Made by a program: the position numbers and the translations under genes | Notes under the pieces: generated by a model | Seen by the model: only the letters and a program-made list of their open reading frames with translations | What the model was told of the DNA's origin: nothing | Databases searched by the model: none | Source of the DNA: Aralia elata | Lineage: Eukaryota; Streptophyta; Magnoliopsida; Apiales; Araliaceae | Reading direction: 5' to 3' | NCBI GenBank assembly: GCA_034770075.1 | Contig: CM068379.1 | Span: 20,025,506-20,089,505 of the forward strand | Length of the DNA stretch: 64,000 nt | Shown: positions 1-10,872 of the stretch, piece by piece | Numbering within the stretch: the stretch's first letter is position 1 | Layout of the letters: every line of letters starts with the position of its first letter

Positions 1-1461
1 TATTATTATCCGCCTGTTCGTAAATAAATAGTAATTAAATAAGTAACCAACTCTTAGTTAGTTGTCATTAAACCATGATGAATCTATTATTCTAATAATA
101 AATAAAGATTATTGACCCATATTTAGGGACAATAAGGGTAATAATCTGAACCTTCGAGAATAGTAATCATGATTAGCTAACAATTATTTTTAATAGCTAA
201 AGATCATCAATAATTTTCTGTCAGCTAATGTTAATTAGTAATTAAATATAGGTGATGAATTTTACCTGTTGAGTAAAAGGTATAGTAAGAGGTGCCAATA
301 TACAACTGTTAATTGATAAATCGACTTTACCCGATGATAGGTCACTCGAGAGCAATTAATTAAAGCTAGACTTTATCTGTAGCTGAGCGAACAGGCAAGT
401 CCTCTATCCCGAATTTTGATTTCTGCAAGTTCCTAACCCTAAACTTCTTACATTATTGCAAGTTCTTCTTTACTCAACTTTTACATTGAGCAAATTTCTA
501 AGCCTTATGCACTATTTCTAATTCGTGCAAAAAGGTATATATATACTGTTGCAAGTTATTCTTTAAGCTTGAGTTTTTATCTCCAAGCATGCCTTAAGTG
601 GTCTAATTACTTTCAAAATTATTCCACATCTGTATATTTATCGACATTCGCACTCGTGCATTTGAAATTCGTATATTTAAATTCAGGAATTTATAAACCA
701 TTCATGGTTAAGTCTGAACCCTTGTTCGGTCAGACAAAGTATGTGAAATTTATAAAAGCTATCCGAACCAATCAATGGTGAGGATTCTTAGACTGTATGA
801 ACACCCCTTTATTTATAGGGGAGTACCCCACGTACCGTATATAAGGTACCAATAGCAGAATTAAATGTTATGCATATACATCGGGTACGCGAGGCTGATC
901 CCCTCAAGTACGTTATTCTGTAGCCAGTAACCAGAGGGTCAACCAGCTATTGACTCCTCTGGAAGTTATCGTTCAACGTCTATTTGACTATCAATTGTTC
1001 TAAAAGCATTTAATGTTCTTGCTTCTGATTATTCTATTGATGAAATCCTTTTAATATTCCTTCATCATGATATATCTTTATTGTTGCACATTAAACTTGC
1101 TGGGCAAACTCGTTGCTCATTCTTGCTATATCATGACTTCATTGCAGCTAAACCCGAGACGTCAGGGAAGAACAAAGGAAAAGAAAAGATGAAATGATAA
1201 ACGCCTCGTAGCTGATTTTAGATTCATGTGTTAGTTAATTTTCTGTTAATGTAATTTAAACCCTGCTAGCTATTTAGGGTATGGATTGTGTAAACGTTTA
1301 AGGTTATTCGTATTCTGGGACTAGTAACACCTTGTAATGAACAACGTATGTTTATTATATTCCGCACTTTTAGATATCATATGTTGTTAAAGGTGAATGT
1401 TTGTTTTGGATCGTGATGACCAGATCCGGGTATTTGGAGACCCGAATTTGGGGGCGTCACA
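1..1461 (+). repeat. 3' portion of the 5' LTR of a Ty3/gypsy element
   Basis: This is the downstream part of a long LTR whose start lies outside the window. It ends in CA at 1460-1461, three bases before a primer-binding site. The part around 380-520 is recognisably related, in reverse orientation, to 10.89-11.0 kb, which is a diverged LTR of the same group. The 3' LTR of this element is visible only from its own start for 1655 bp, so the two visible parts barely overlap or do not overlap. The full LTR would then be about 3 kb, a size common in Tekay/Del-like plant chromoviruses. No host gene is seen here. Confidence 0.8.
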
Positions 1462-1464
1462 GGT

Positions 1465-1476
1465 TGGTATCAGAGC
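1465..1476 (+). other. Primer-binding site (initiator tRNA-Met type)
   Basis: The 12 bases TGGTATCAGAGC lie three bases after the LTR end. They are the usual plant primer-binding site complementary to the 3' end of initiator methionine tRNA, where minus-strand DNA synthesis starts. The match is perfect over the core and fits a chromovirus-type Ty3/gypsy element. Confidence 0.92.
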
Positions 1477-1693
1477 TGTAAGTTATAAACTTTAGGATTG
1501 CGAAACCTAGGTTATAACCTTCATAGTAAACTCGTATCGAGTGTTAGGAGATAAATCGAGGAGATTTATCATATGTGGTTTTGATGAATTGGGGAATTCA
1601 TCGAGTCGAGTAGTACCCAATGAAATATAACTTCATTTCTTCAATGAATATATTTTATTGTTGTACTAATGTTAGTTTTTGTGTGTTTGTAGG

Positions 1694-2524
1694 ATGGCTG
1701 CTTTAGGGGAGACTAGTGGAGCCCGTGAGGAGGAGGAGACATATACAGACATACCAGTAGTTTCAGAGCAGCTGGTGGGCTATGCTCCTATTGCCCCGGG
1801 ACTGTTACAGGAGGAGTCCGAGCCGGAGGAGGACTACCATAGGGAGCTGCCAGAGCCAGTAGTAGGTGGGGTGATGAGGTCTGGTAGTCAGGACCCTGAT
1901 ACTGAGGAGGAGGATCCCGAGGCCGAGGGGGAGGAGCCACCTGCTGATATTGATGGCATGGGGTCCACTGCTGATGATATCATCGAGGGGTTGACGGACA
2001 GAAATGAGGAGCTGGAGGCTCGGATTTCTCATTTGGAGGAGCAAAACCAGACCCATCAGTATATGGAGGACCAGTACAGAGACCTGGCCTACCAGCTCGA
2101 GCATGATTTAGGGGTGGCCAAGGTACAGCTGCAGGGCTACGAGTCCTCAGCACAGCAGATCGGACCACTGCTACATCAGCTAGTGGCCCGAAACGCTGAG
2201 TTGAGGGAGAGACTGGAGCAGCGGGATCTGCAGATCGCCCACCTGAGGGCGAAACAGGAGGCCATGAGGTTTGAGGCCGGACTGGAGGTGGCTGCGAGGA
2301 TGCACGTCAGGGAGGCCTGGGCCAGGGAGGCCAGGAGGGTTGATCAGCTGGAGGACCAGCTAGAGGCCAGGGCAGTGAGGATAGAGACCCTGGGGCATGC
2401 CTTGGATGCAGCCTACCGTAGACCCCGGACTGAGATAGGAGAGTCCAGCCGCTCGGTTCGTCGCAGGATCGGGGACGGAGCAGTCTTTTCTGGCCAGCAG
2501 GCTCGGATCCGTCATGATGTATAG
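1694..2524 (+). CDS. Accessory coiled-coil ORF upstream of gag
   Basis: A 276-codon open frame in the same sense as gag-pol lies between the primer-binding site and gag. I start it at the ATG at 1694 because that ATG directly follows a pyrimidine-rich TTTGTAG, which looks like a splice acceptor. A longer start at 1679 is possible. The first ~80 residues are acidic and rich in Glu, Pro and Gly. Residues ~100-260 have leucine-spaced heptads with many Glu and Arg, as in a long coiled coil. Base composition is more GC-rich than the flanks. I recognise no enzyme domain. Extra ORFs are known in some plant Ty3/gypsy lineages, and this could be a structural or RNA-binding accessory protein. The function is unknown; that it is coding is supported by length, orientation and lack of stops. 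Confidence 0.6.
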   Translation: MAALGETSGAREEEETYTDIPVVSEQLVGYAPIAPGLLQEESEPEEDYHRELPEPVVGGVMRSGSQDPDTEEEDPEAEGEEPPADIDGMGSTADDIIEGLTDRNEELEARISHLEEQNQTHQYMEDQYRDLAYQLEHDLGVAKVQLQGYESSAQQIGPLLHQLVARNAELRERLEQRDLQIAHLRAKQEAMRFEAGLEVAARMHVREAWAREARRVDQLEDQLEARAVRIETLGHALDAAYRRPRTEIGESSRSVRRRIGDGAVFSGQQARIRHDV

Positions 2525-2923
2525 TGATGGGATAGGATGGTTGTTTAGTTGTTAGTACAGTCAGTCCCACTTTTGTTTATGTTAGGGACATATTCATGTT
2601 TGTTTGTGAAACTTTATGTTTGTTGTTATGATTGGGGTAGCAGTTAAACCCCAACTTTTGTGGTCTTGAGGGAGGAAAGGTTAGGATTCCCCACTTTTGT
2701 ATAAGGGGATGATTTGTTGATAGGACAGATAGTGGCGCATTTATAAAAGTATGCCACAGATTTAGTCATGGTAACAAAACAGTGGTATATGAATATAAAT
2801 GCAGATGTTTCACTTAAGTCAAATGTGTTGATAAATATTTTACCTTTAATTGTTTATTTTAATAACATATGATGTAAAATGTGAATCTATAGGTAAAAGT
2901 CATCAGTTTCCTTATTCTAAACC
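2525..2923 (+). other. Spacer between accessory ORF and gag-pol
   Basis: Noncoding 399-bp stretch within the retrotransposon, AT-rich towards its end. The tail contains CTATAG and pyrimidine-rich segments just before the gag ATG. I see no gene in it. Confidence 0.6.
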
Positions 2924-5900
2924 ATGCCAAGGGGAAGGCCACGTAACCGACAGGTCGAAGAGTCAGAAAGTGAGGTTGGAGACCAAACCAACCTAATGAG
3001 AATGTTCGCGGAAATGCTGGCCGAGGCTATGCAATCCAGACCACCACCTGAGAGAACCCAAGCTGCAGCTGAGCCAACGCATCATCTGGCAAACTTTAAA
3101 GATTTCAAATTGGTCGGACCACCTGAGTTCAAGGGAACTCTTAACCCAATCGAGGCGCAGACCTGGATAGAAGAGATAGAGAAGGTCTTTGAAGTAGCAA
3201 AGGTGGCAGAGGAACAGAAAACAAGTTTTGCCACTTTCATGCTAAAAGGAGAAGCCAACTATTGGTGGAAGGCCAACAGAGGCCGAGTGGAAGAAGGCAC
3301 TGTCGCTTGGGATCGTTTTAAGGAAATGTTCTTGGAAAATTACTTTCCAGAGAGCATGAAGCAGGAGATGGAGATCAAGTTCCTGGAACTAAAACAAGGG
3401 AACATGTCTGTGGCTGAGTACGCAGCTAAGTTTAATGAGTTGGCACGGTTTGCAGCTCACCAAGTCAGCACCGAGGAAAGGAAAGCTCGCAGGTTTGAGC
3501 AGGGGTTGAAGCCATGGTTATACCGTTCTGTGGCGGTATTAAAAATCAGAACATTCGCAGAATTGATGGAGAGGGCAATCATTACAGAGGGTGGCAGTGA
3601 GGCCCTAGCCAAATACAATCACGAGAAGAAGAAGGGACATGAGGGCCCTAAGGCAGGAAGCAGTGGGGGCAGTAACCCCAACAAACGGAAATGGATCGAG
3701 AGTCAGTCCTCTGGGGGAAATAAATCTGTAGGGGAGGTAAAGAAGCCAGGCAGATGCAACAACTGTGGCAAGAACCACACGGGGGAATGCATGAAGGGGA
3801 AGAGCGTGTGTTACCGTTGTGGACAACCTGGGCACATGGCCCCACAGTGCCCTAATAAGCCGAAAGGAGGTTGTTTCTCCTGTGGATCTCCTGACCACCA
3901 GATCAAGGACTGTCCGAAGAGGAAAAGCGACGCCGAGAGTGGCAACCGAAACAACAACAACAACAGTGGAAACAACAACCGGTTGAACTACGGGCCACCA
4001 TCCAGTCAAGCCAACAGGCCGACAGCCCGCACGTTCAACATGACTGTGCAGGATGCCATGGAATCCAAAGACGTGGTGTCAGGTATCATCCCAATCAATG
4101 ATATAAATGCATATGTGCTATTTGATTCGGGTGCTACTTGCTCTTTTGTTTCTGAAGAATTTGCTAGACAATTAAATGTACCTTGTGAAAAGTTAGAACA
4201 CCCTATGAACGTAGAAGTAGCCAACAAGAAAATTATCCCCGTAGAATGCATTCATAGGAATTGTTGTGCTGAATTGCGAGGATTTAAGCTCAATGTGGAT
4301 TTGATACCGATTCGACTGGGAGAGTTCGATGTAATCTTGGGAATGGATTGGCTATCAACCCACGGAGCAGTTATTGACTGTAAAAAGAAATGTATACACC
4401 TAAAGACTTCTAATAAGTCGAAGGTGGTATTTTATGGCAGTAAATCACCAAAACCATCTTGTTGTCTTACTATGATGCAAACAAGGAGATTACTGAAGAA
4501 AGGATGCGAGTGTTATTTGGCCCATGTGGTCGATACTCGTCAGGTCGGGGATGAGATGAGTCAAATACCAGTTGTGAGAGATTTCACCGATGTCTTTCCC
4601 GATGAACTTCCGGGACTGCCGCCGGATAGGGAAACCGAGTTCGTTATCGATTTGGCACCGGGAACCGCACCAATATCGAAGCCGCCGTATCGAATGGCAC
4701 CTGTAGAGATGAAGGAGTTGATGGTGCAACTGCAGGAACTGTTAGATAAAGGTTATATCAGACCGAGCGTGTCCCCGTGGGGAGCACCAGTTCTGTTTGT
4801 AAAGAAGAAAGACGGTTCAATGAGGCTTTGTATCGACTATCGGGAGTTGAACAAAGTTACGATTAAGAATAGGTATCCGCTTCCTAGAATCGACGACCTG
4901 TTTGATCAACTTAAAGGAGCGAAGTACTTTTCAAAGATCGACTTGAGAACCGGCTACCATCAGCTGAAGGTAAGGCAGGAAGATATCCCGAAGACTGCAT
5001 TCAGGACTCGTTATGGGCACTTCGAGTTTCTAGTAATGTCTTTTGGATTGACAAATGCACCAGCAGCATTTATGGATATGATGAACAGAGTGTTCAAGCA
5101 ATACTTGGATAAGTTCGTAGTCGTATTCATCGATGACATCTTGGTGTATTCAGGGACAGAGGAGGAGCATGCTGAACACTTAAGGATTGTATTAGAAGCT
5201 CTCAGGAAGGAGAAATTGTATGCAAAATTTTTTAAGTGTGAGTTTTGGTTGCAGAGAGTACAATTTCTGGGTCATGTCATAGACAAGAATGGTGTTTCGG
5301 TAGATCCAGCAAAGGTAGAAGCAGTTATCAACTGGGAACAGCCGAAGACGCCGACGGAGATCCGGAGTTTCTTGGGATTAGCGGGATACTATCGGAGATT
5401 CATCCAGGATTTTTCAAAGATAGCATCGCCGTTGACCAGTCTCACCAGGAAAACAGTCAAGTTTGTTTGGTCGAAGAAGTGTGAGGAGAGTTTCATGGAG
5501 TTGAAGAAGAGACTCAGCCAAGCACCAGTGTTGACCTTACCAGACAACACTGGGGGTTTCGTAGTGTATAGCGATGCATCACACAAGGGTCTTGGCTGTG
5601 TACTGATGCAACACGGCAAGGTCGTGGCATACGCATCGCGTCAGCTGAAGGACTATGAGAAGGGTTATCCGACTCATGACTTGGAGTTAGCAGCGGTAGT
5701 TTTCGCCTTGAAGATTTGGAGACATTACCTATATGGGGAGAAGTGCGAGATATATACAGATCACAAAAGTCTGAAATATATCTTCACTCAAAAGGAGCTG
5801 AACATGAGGCAACGCCGATGGTTAGAATTGATCAAGGACTACGACTGTGAAATTCTGTACCATCCGGGCAAAGCAAATGTAGTGGCTGATGCCTTAAGTA

Positions 5901-7465
5901 GGAAAGGCAAGGTGAAACTGATGCAGCTGACAGTCCAGGAGGAGTTGATACGGGACTTTGAACGTCTGGAGCTGGAAGTTAGGTATCCAATGGAGGTGGA
6001 CGAAAAGGTGTTCGCCGTGACGGTAGGTCCAACTCTACTGGATAAGATACAGGAGGCTCAAGAATTTGACGAGGAATGTATTGGCATTAAGAAACAGTTA
6101 TCGGAGGGAAAAGCCTCGAAGTATAAGGTTGACAGCGCAGGATTGCTGAGATTCGAGGGAAGGATCTGGATACCCTACGTACCAGACTTAAGGGAAGAGA
6201 TTTTGCAGGAGGCCCATAATACAAGGTTTTCGGTACATCCAGGTAGCACCAAGATGTATCAAGATCTTCATCAACATTATTGGTGGCCGCATTTGAAAGG
6301 GGAAGTTGCAGAGTTCGTTAGCCGGTGTTTAACTTGTCAACGGATCAAGGCTGAGCACCAACGGCCGAGCGGATTGTTGCAACCCTTGGAGATTCCAGAA
6401 TGGAAGTGGGAGCACATTACTATGGATTTTGTGGTAGGACTCCCGACAACTCAAAAGGGTCTAGACGCCATCTGGGTGATCGTAGATCGGTTGACCAAGT
6501 CTGCCCACTTTCTACCGATCAAGATCAGGTACAAATTGGAACAGCTGGCAAAACTTTATGTGAAGGAAATAGTATCACGACATGGAGTGCCGGTATCTAT
6601 TGTGTCTGACAGGGATCCGCGCTTCACGTCAAATTTTTGGAGAAGTCTGCAGGAGAGACTGGGAACACAGTTAAGAATGAGTACGGCATATCATCCCCAG
6701 ACTGATGGTCAGAGTGAGCGAACAATTCAGACCCTAGAGGATATGCTCCGGGCAGTTGTAATGGATTTAAGTGGCAGCTGGGACGATCACTTGCCCCTGG
6801 TAGAGTTCGCTTATAACAATAGCTATCACGCTAGTATTGGTATGCCACCGTACGAAGCATTGTACGGAAGGAAGTGTCGAACACCGTTGTGTTGGGATGA
6901 AGTTGGTGAACGGAGATTGTTGGGACCAGAGTTGGTACAACAAACCGTAGAAATCATTAAAGTAATAAGACAACGGTTAGTAGCAGCCCAGGATCGTCAG
7001 AAAAAATGTATGGCCGACTTACATCGCCAGAAAAGAGACTTTGAAGTTGGAAGTTTTGTGTTTCTGAAGGTATCTCCCTGGAAAGGGAAGATCCGTTTTG
7101 GGAAAAAGGGTAAATTGAGCCCTAGGTTCATAGGACCGTTCGAGATTCTGAGGAGAATAGGCGAAGTGGCATACGAGGTAGCATTACCTCCTGAACTTGA
7201 GCACATCCACAACGTGTTCCACGTATCAGTGTTGCGTCCGTATAAGCCAGATTACAAACATGTTATCTCCTATGAACCAATTCAAGTCGAGAGAGATTTA
7301 TCGTACGAGGAGATTCCTGTTCAAATACTGGATAGAAAAGAGCAGAGGCTGAGGAATAAAATCATTCACTCGGTGAAGGTTCTCTGGAGAAATCACGCGG
7401 TGGAAGAAGCCACGTGGGAGCTCGAAGAAAAGATGAGAGCAAATTACCCCCAGTTATTTGAGTAA
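2924..7465 (+). CDS. Ty3/gypsy (chromovirus-type) gag-pol polyprotein, uninterrupted
   Basis: A single 1513-codon frame encodes the structural and replication proteins of an LTR retrotransposon. Domains in order: gag capsid region (about 65-240, with the EFKGTLNP and WIEEIEKVF segments). Three zinc-knuckle-like motifs follow (about 278-332; CYRCGQPGHMAPQC and CFSCGSPDHQIKDC are canonical, the first is shortened). Next come the aspartic protease (DSGAT, about 402), reverse transcriptase (about 570-800, FIDDILVYS in place of YxDD), RNase H (from about 877, YSDASHKGLG), and integrase with an HHCC finger (about 1097-1145) and D, D and E catalytic residues (MDFVVGLP, SDRDPRF, GQSERT). The C-terminal tail (SVKVLWRNHAVEEATWELEE) resembles a divergent chromodomain. 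Gag and pol share one frame, as usual in this group. There are no stops, so the element may be young, although its 3' LTR is rearranged. Confidence 0.95.
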   Translation: MPRGRPRNRQVEESESEVGDQTNLMRMFAEMLAEAMQSRPPPERTQAAAEPTHHLANFKDFKLVGPPEFKGTLNPIEAQTWIEEIEKVFEVAKVAEEQKTSFATFMLKGEANYWWKANRGRVEEGTVAWDRFKEMFLENYFPESMKQEMEIKFLELKQGNMSVAEYAAKFNELARFAAHQVSTEERKARRFEQGLKPWLYRSVAVLKIRTFAELMERAIITEGGSEALAKYNHEKKKGHEGPKAGSSGGSNPNKRKWIESQSSGGNKSVGEVKKPGRCNNCGKNHTGECMKGKSVCYRCGQPGHMAPQCPNKPKGGCFSCGSPDHQIKDCPKRKSDAESGNRNNNNNSGNNNRLNYGPPSSQANRPTARTFNMTVQDAMESKDVVSGIIPINDINAYVLFDSGATCSFVSEEFARQLNVPCEKLEHPMNVEVANKKIIPVECIHRNCCAELRGFKLNVDLIPIRLGEFDVILGMDWLSTHGAVIDCKKKCIHLKTSNKSKVVFYGSKSPKPSCCLTMMQTRRLLKKGCECYLAHVVDTRQVGDEMSQIPVVRDFTDVFPDELPGLPPDRETEFVIDLAPGTAPISKPPYRMAPVEMKELMVQLQELLDKGYIRPSVSPWGAPVLFVKKKDGSMRLCIDYRELNKVTIKNRYPLPRIDDLFDQLKGAKYFSKIDLRTGYHQLKVRQEDIPKTAFRTRYGHFEFLVMSFGLTNAPAAFMDMMNRVFKQYLDKFVVVFIDDILVYSGTEEEHAEHLRIVLEALRKEKLYAKFFKCEFWLQRVQFLGHVIDKNGVSVDPAKVEAVINWEQPKTPTEIRSFLGLAGYYRRFIQDFSKIASPLTSLTRKTVKFVWSKKCEESFMELKKRLSQAPVLTLPDNTGGFVVYSDASHKGLGCVLMQHGKVVAYASRQLKDYEKGYPTHDLELAAVVFALKIWRHYLYGEKCEIYTDHKSLKYIFTQKELNMRQRRWLELIKDYDCEILYHPGKANVVADALSRKGKVKLMQLTVQEELIRDFERLELEVRYPMEVDEKVFAVTVGPTLLDKIQEAQEFDEECIGIKKQLSEGKASKYKVDSAGLLRFEGRIWIPYVPDLREEILQEAHNTRFSVHPGSTKMYQDLHQHYWWPHLKGEVAEFVSRCLTCQRIKAEHQRPSGLLQPLEIPEWKWEHITMDFVVGLPTTQKGLDAIWVIVDRLTKSAHFLPIKIRYKLEQLAKLYVKEIVSRHGVPVSIVSDRDPRFTSNFWRSLQERLGTQLRMSTAYHPQTDGQSERTIQTLEDMLRAVVMDLSGSWDDHLPLVEFAYNNSYHASIGMPPYEALYGRKCRTPLCWDEVGERRLLGPELVQQTVEIIKVIRQRLVAAQDRQKKCMADLHRQKRDFEVGSFVFLKVSPWKGKIRFGKKGKLSPRFIGPFEILRRIGEVAYEVALPPELEHIHNVFHVSVLRPYKPDYKHVISYEPIQVERDLSYEEIPVQILDRKEQRLRNKIIHSVKVLWRNHAVEEATWELEEKMRANYPQLFE

Positions 7466-7499
7466 CCTTAGATTGAAATTCCGAGGACGGAATTTTTAT

Positions 7500-7511
7500 A
7501 AGGGGGAGAGG
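7500..7511 (+). other. Polypurine tract of the Ty3/gypsy element
   Basis: AAGGGGGAGAGG lies just upstream of the LTR start TGTAAGGTCC. A polypurine tract in this place primes plus-strand DNA synthesis. Confidence 0.88.
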
Positions 7512-7512
7512 A

Positions 7513-9167
7513 TGTAAGGTCCAGGAATTTTTAAACATTGTACCAAATTTATTTGAATAAATAAATTCATTATATCTAATTTTACGGATTTAATTGGATC
7601 CATGTGGTATCATTATTTATATAAATACGTGGTCCAATAATTTTCAGTGCATTAAAGGGACCTACTGATGGGTTAAATAAATTAGTGAATTAGCCCTAAG
7701 AATTTAATTGCAAGAAAAATGTGGAAGGATTAATAAATAATTTCAGTTATTTTTATGGGATTTAAATAATTAGCGTAAAGAATTATGATTGAAATAAATA
7801 TTTCAAGCGATTAATCAATAAAGTGATCATTTAAATTAAATACTAAACGTATGGAGTAATAACCCTAATTAATAAATTAGCCCAATCTTTTAATTTTGGA
7901 TGGCCCAAATCCCTTTCCATTCACTGCTGGGCCGAACCCATCTTAGCTGAGCCCAAAATCCTTTTATTGGACCATCTCCCCTAATTAATTCGGTCAGCCC
8001 AACTAATGGGTAAGCCCAAATTGAAATCCAGCGGATTGGACTAATTATACCGGGTCGATCCGATTAAAATAAGGGAAACCGGGTAATTAAAATGAGTGCA
8101 ACCGAGCACTAGAATTGGGACAAGCGTAGGATTAATTTGGGAAAAAACTGGACCAAAAGAAAATCAAGCCTCCAAACCCTCTGTCAAACGAAACCAGAGA
8201 AGGAAAAAGGGGAAATTGGGAGCTCTCAATCCATCAGTGTTCAGTCGGACGGGATAGCAAGAAGGAAGCCGGCCGTTGGACCAAAGGAGAAAATCACCGA
8301 CCGAACGACCATCAAGCGAACCAAAGGGTTGAAGACGACCGGCGATTTACTGGGGGAAACGCGCGGCTCGAGGCTGCCGACGATTGTGCGGTCGGTTGGG
8401 ATAGGACTGACGGAGACAAGCGATCGACAGCCTACCCCTCTAACCCTTGGGTATTGCCCGGTCGAACAAGGTAATATCCAGCAAGTGGGATAATTTTTGC
8501 CCTATAAATTGGAACCCCCACACCCTAAACCAAGCTGCCGATTTTTCCCTGTTCTGTGAGTTCTAATAAAAAAAAATATAGAGATTTAAGGTTCGAAATT
8601 AGGGTGAATGTCCGGCTGGGTTGAGTATTTTGGACGAAGGAGAAGGATTTCTAGGCGAACAGCACCAAGGTATAAAGCAGCTGTATTGGATTTTTTTTTT
8701 ATAAGTTCCTTTTCCTGTACAAATTTTTCTCTGTATCTAGATTTGGTATTGCCAAATGTGTTGTGTGGTTACACTGTGTTGGGCCAATTGATTCAGGAAC
8801 TGGTACTTAATTGTGTGAACACATTGGGTAATTTATTCTGGGTTTCGTATGGAAATATTCCTCTGAATTGGGAAATCTGTATTGTAATGGGATATTCATT
8901 TCCACAATACTGGATTGTGATAGTTTATTGTTAGTTTTAAAATTTTCCCCTGTGGTCGAATGGGTTATACAAAGTACTGAACAATTACTGTGGTAAACTG
9001 ATGTGGCTCTAGCAGTAGATAAATTTTGCATATGCTATACATTGTTTTGGGATTTAAAATTTGAAGTTTGCTTGGGTTTCCTTTTTGTTTCTTCTTTCGA
9101 ATTGGTTTATCTGTGGCTGGAATGTGTTGCAGTATAATTTTTCCTCTGATGTTGATGTCGAAACTCT
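7513..9167 (+). repeat. Truncated 3' LTR; left arm of a 1.65-kb palindrome
   Basis: The LTR starts TGTAAGGTCC after the polypurine tract. It contains an AT-rich U3, a GC-rich stretch (about 8.2-8.45 kb) and a TATA box at 8502, but breaks off at 9167 instead of continuing into sequence like 1-1461. After a 50-bp loop (9168-9217) the same sequence returns in reverse orientation. Paired coordinates sum to 18385 along the whole arm, so the arms have no net length difference. I counted at least five single-base differences, all transitions. Confidence 0.93.
8502..8509 (+). promoter_or_regulatory. TATA box of the left-arm LTR
   Basis: CTATAAAT lies about 990 bp inside the LTR, where an LTR promoter is expected. 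Transcription would start near 8535 and run towards the centre of the palindrome. Confidence 0.6.
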
Positions 9168-9217
9168 GTTGCTGTGATTTGGGGATTTTGGGGTATTGTA
9201 CATGTTTTTGCAAGCCT

Positions 9218-10872
9218 AGAGTTTCGACATCAACATCAGAGGAAAAATTATACTGCAACACATTCCAGCCACAGATAAACTAATTCGAAAGAAGAAACAA
9301 AAAGGAAACCCAAGCAAACTTCAAATTTTAAATCCCAAAACAATGTATAGCATATGCAAAATTTATCTACTGCTAGAGCCACATCAGTTTACCACAGTAA
9401 TTGTTCAGTACTTTGTATAACCCATTCGACCACAGGGGAAAATTTTAAAACTAACAATAAACTATCACAATCCAGTATTGTGGAAATGAATATCCCATTA
9501 CAATACAGATTTCCCAATTCAGAGGAATATTTCCATACGAAACCCAGAATAAATTACCCAATGTGTTCACACAATTAAGTACCAGTTCCTGAATCAATTG
9601 GCCCAACACAGTGTAACCACACAACACATTTGGCAATACCAAATCTAGATACAGAGAAAAATTTGTACAGGAAAAGGAACTTATAAAAAAAAAATCCAAT
9701 ACAGCTGCTTTATACCTTGGTGCTGTTCGCCTAGAAATCCTTCTCCTTCGTCCAAAATACTCAACCCAGCCGGACATTCACCCTAATTTCGAACCTTAAA
9801 TCTCTATATTTTTTTTTTATTAGAACTCACAGAATAGGGAAAAATCGGCAGCTTGGTTTAGGGTGTGGGGGTTCCAATTTATAGGGCAAAAATTATCCCA
9901 CTTGCTGGATATTACCTTGTTCGACCGGGCAATACCCAAGGGTTAGAGGGGTAGGCTGTCGATCGCTTGTCTCCGTCAGTCCTATCCCAACCGACCGCAC
10001 AATCGTCGGCAGCCTCGAGCCGCGCGTTTCCCCCAGTAAATCACCGGTCGTCTTCAACCCTTTGGTCCGCTTGATGGTCGTTCGGTCGGTGATTTTCTCC
10101 TTTGGTCCAACGGCCGGCTTCCTTCTTGCTATCCCGTCCGACTGAACACTGATGGATTGAGAGCTCCCAATTTCCCCTTTTTCCTTCTCTGGTTTCGTTT
10201 GACAGAGGGTTTGGAGGCTTGATTTTCTTTTGGTCCAGTTTTTCCCAAATTAATCCTACGCTTGTCCCAATTCTAGTGCTCGGTTGCACTCATTTTAATT
10301 ACCCGGTTTCCCTTATTTTAATCGGATCGACCCGGTATAATTAGTCCAATTCGCTGGATTTCAATTTGGGCTTACCCATTAGTTGGGCTGACCGAATTAA
10401 TTAGGGGAGATGGTCCAATAAAAGGATTTTGGGCTCAGCTAAGATGGGTTCGGCCCAGCAGTGAATGGAAAGGGATTTGGGCCATCCAAAATTAAAAGAT
10501 TGGGCTAATTTATTAATTAGGGTTATTACTCCATACGTTTAGTATTTAATTTAAATGATCACTTTATTGATTAATCGCTTGAAATATTTATTTCAATCAT
10601 AATTCTTTACGCTAATTATTTAAATCCCATAAAAATAACTGAAATTATTTATTAATCCTTCCACATTTTTCTTGCAATTAAATTCTTAGGGCTAATTCAC
10701 TAATTTATTTAACCCATCAGTAGGTCCCTTTAATGCACTGAAAATTATTGGACCACGTATTTATATAAATAATGATACCACATGGATCCAATTAAATCCG
10801 TAAAATTAGATATAATGAATTTATTTATTCAAATAAATTTGGTACAATGTTTAAAAATTCCTGGACCTTACA
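9218..10872 (-). repeat. Inverted LTR copy; right arm of the palindrome
   Basis: Reverse complement of 7513-9167, ending at 10872 with the LTR start on the minus strand. The base before this LTR start is not preceded by a polypurine tract on the minus strand, unlike the left arm. The arm therefore looks like the outer end of a 5' LTR of an inverted partner whose internal region is missing. Differences from the left arm are few, and all that I saw are transitions. Confidence 0.92.
9876..9883 (-). promoter_or_regulatory. TATA box of the right-arm LTR
   Basis: Mirror image of the TATA box at 8502. It would drive minus-strand transcription towards the loop, convergent with the left arm. Confidence 0.55.

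Noticed and set aside
8137..8493. 118-codon open frame in the LTR
   Set aside because: Lies in U3 upstream of the TATA box, has no recognisable domain and reflects GC-rich sequence.
8608..9777. Mirrored open frames of 108 and 74 codons on both strands
   Set aside because: They are the same LTR sequence read in the two palindrome arms; they show no protein-family likeness and lie in the LTR leader.
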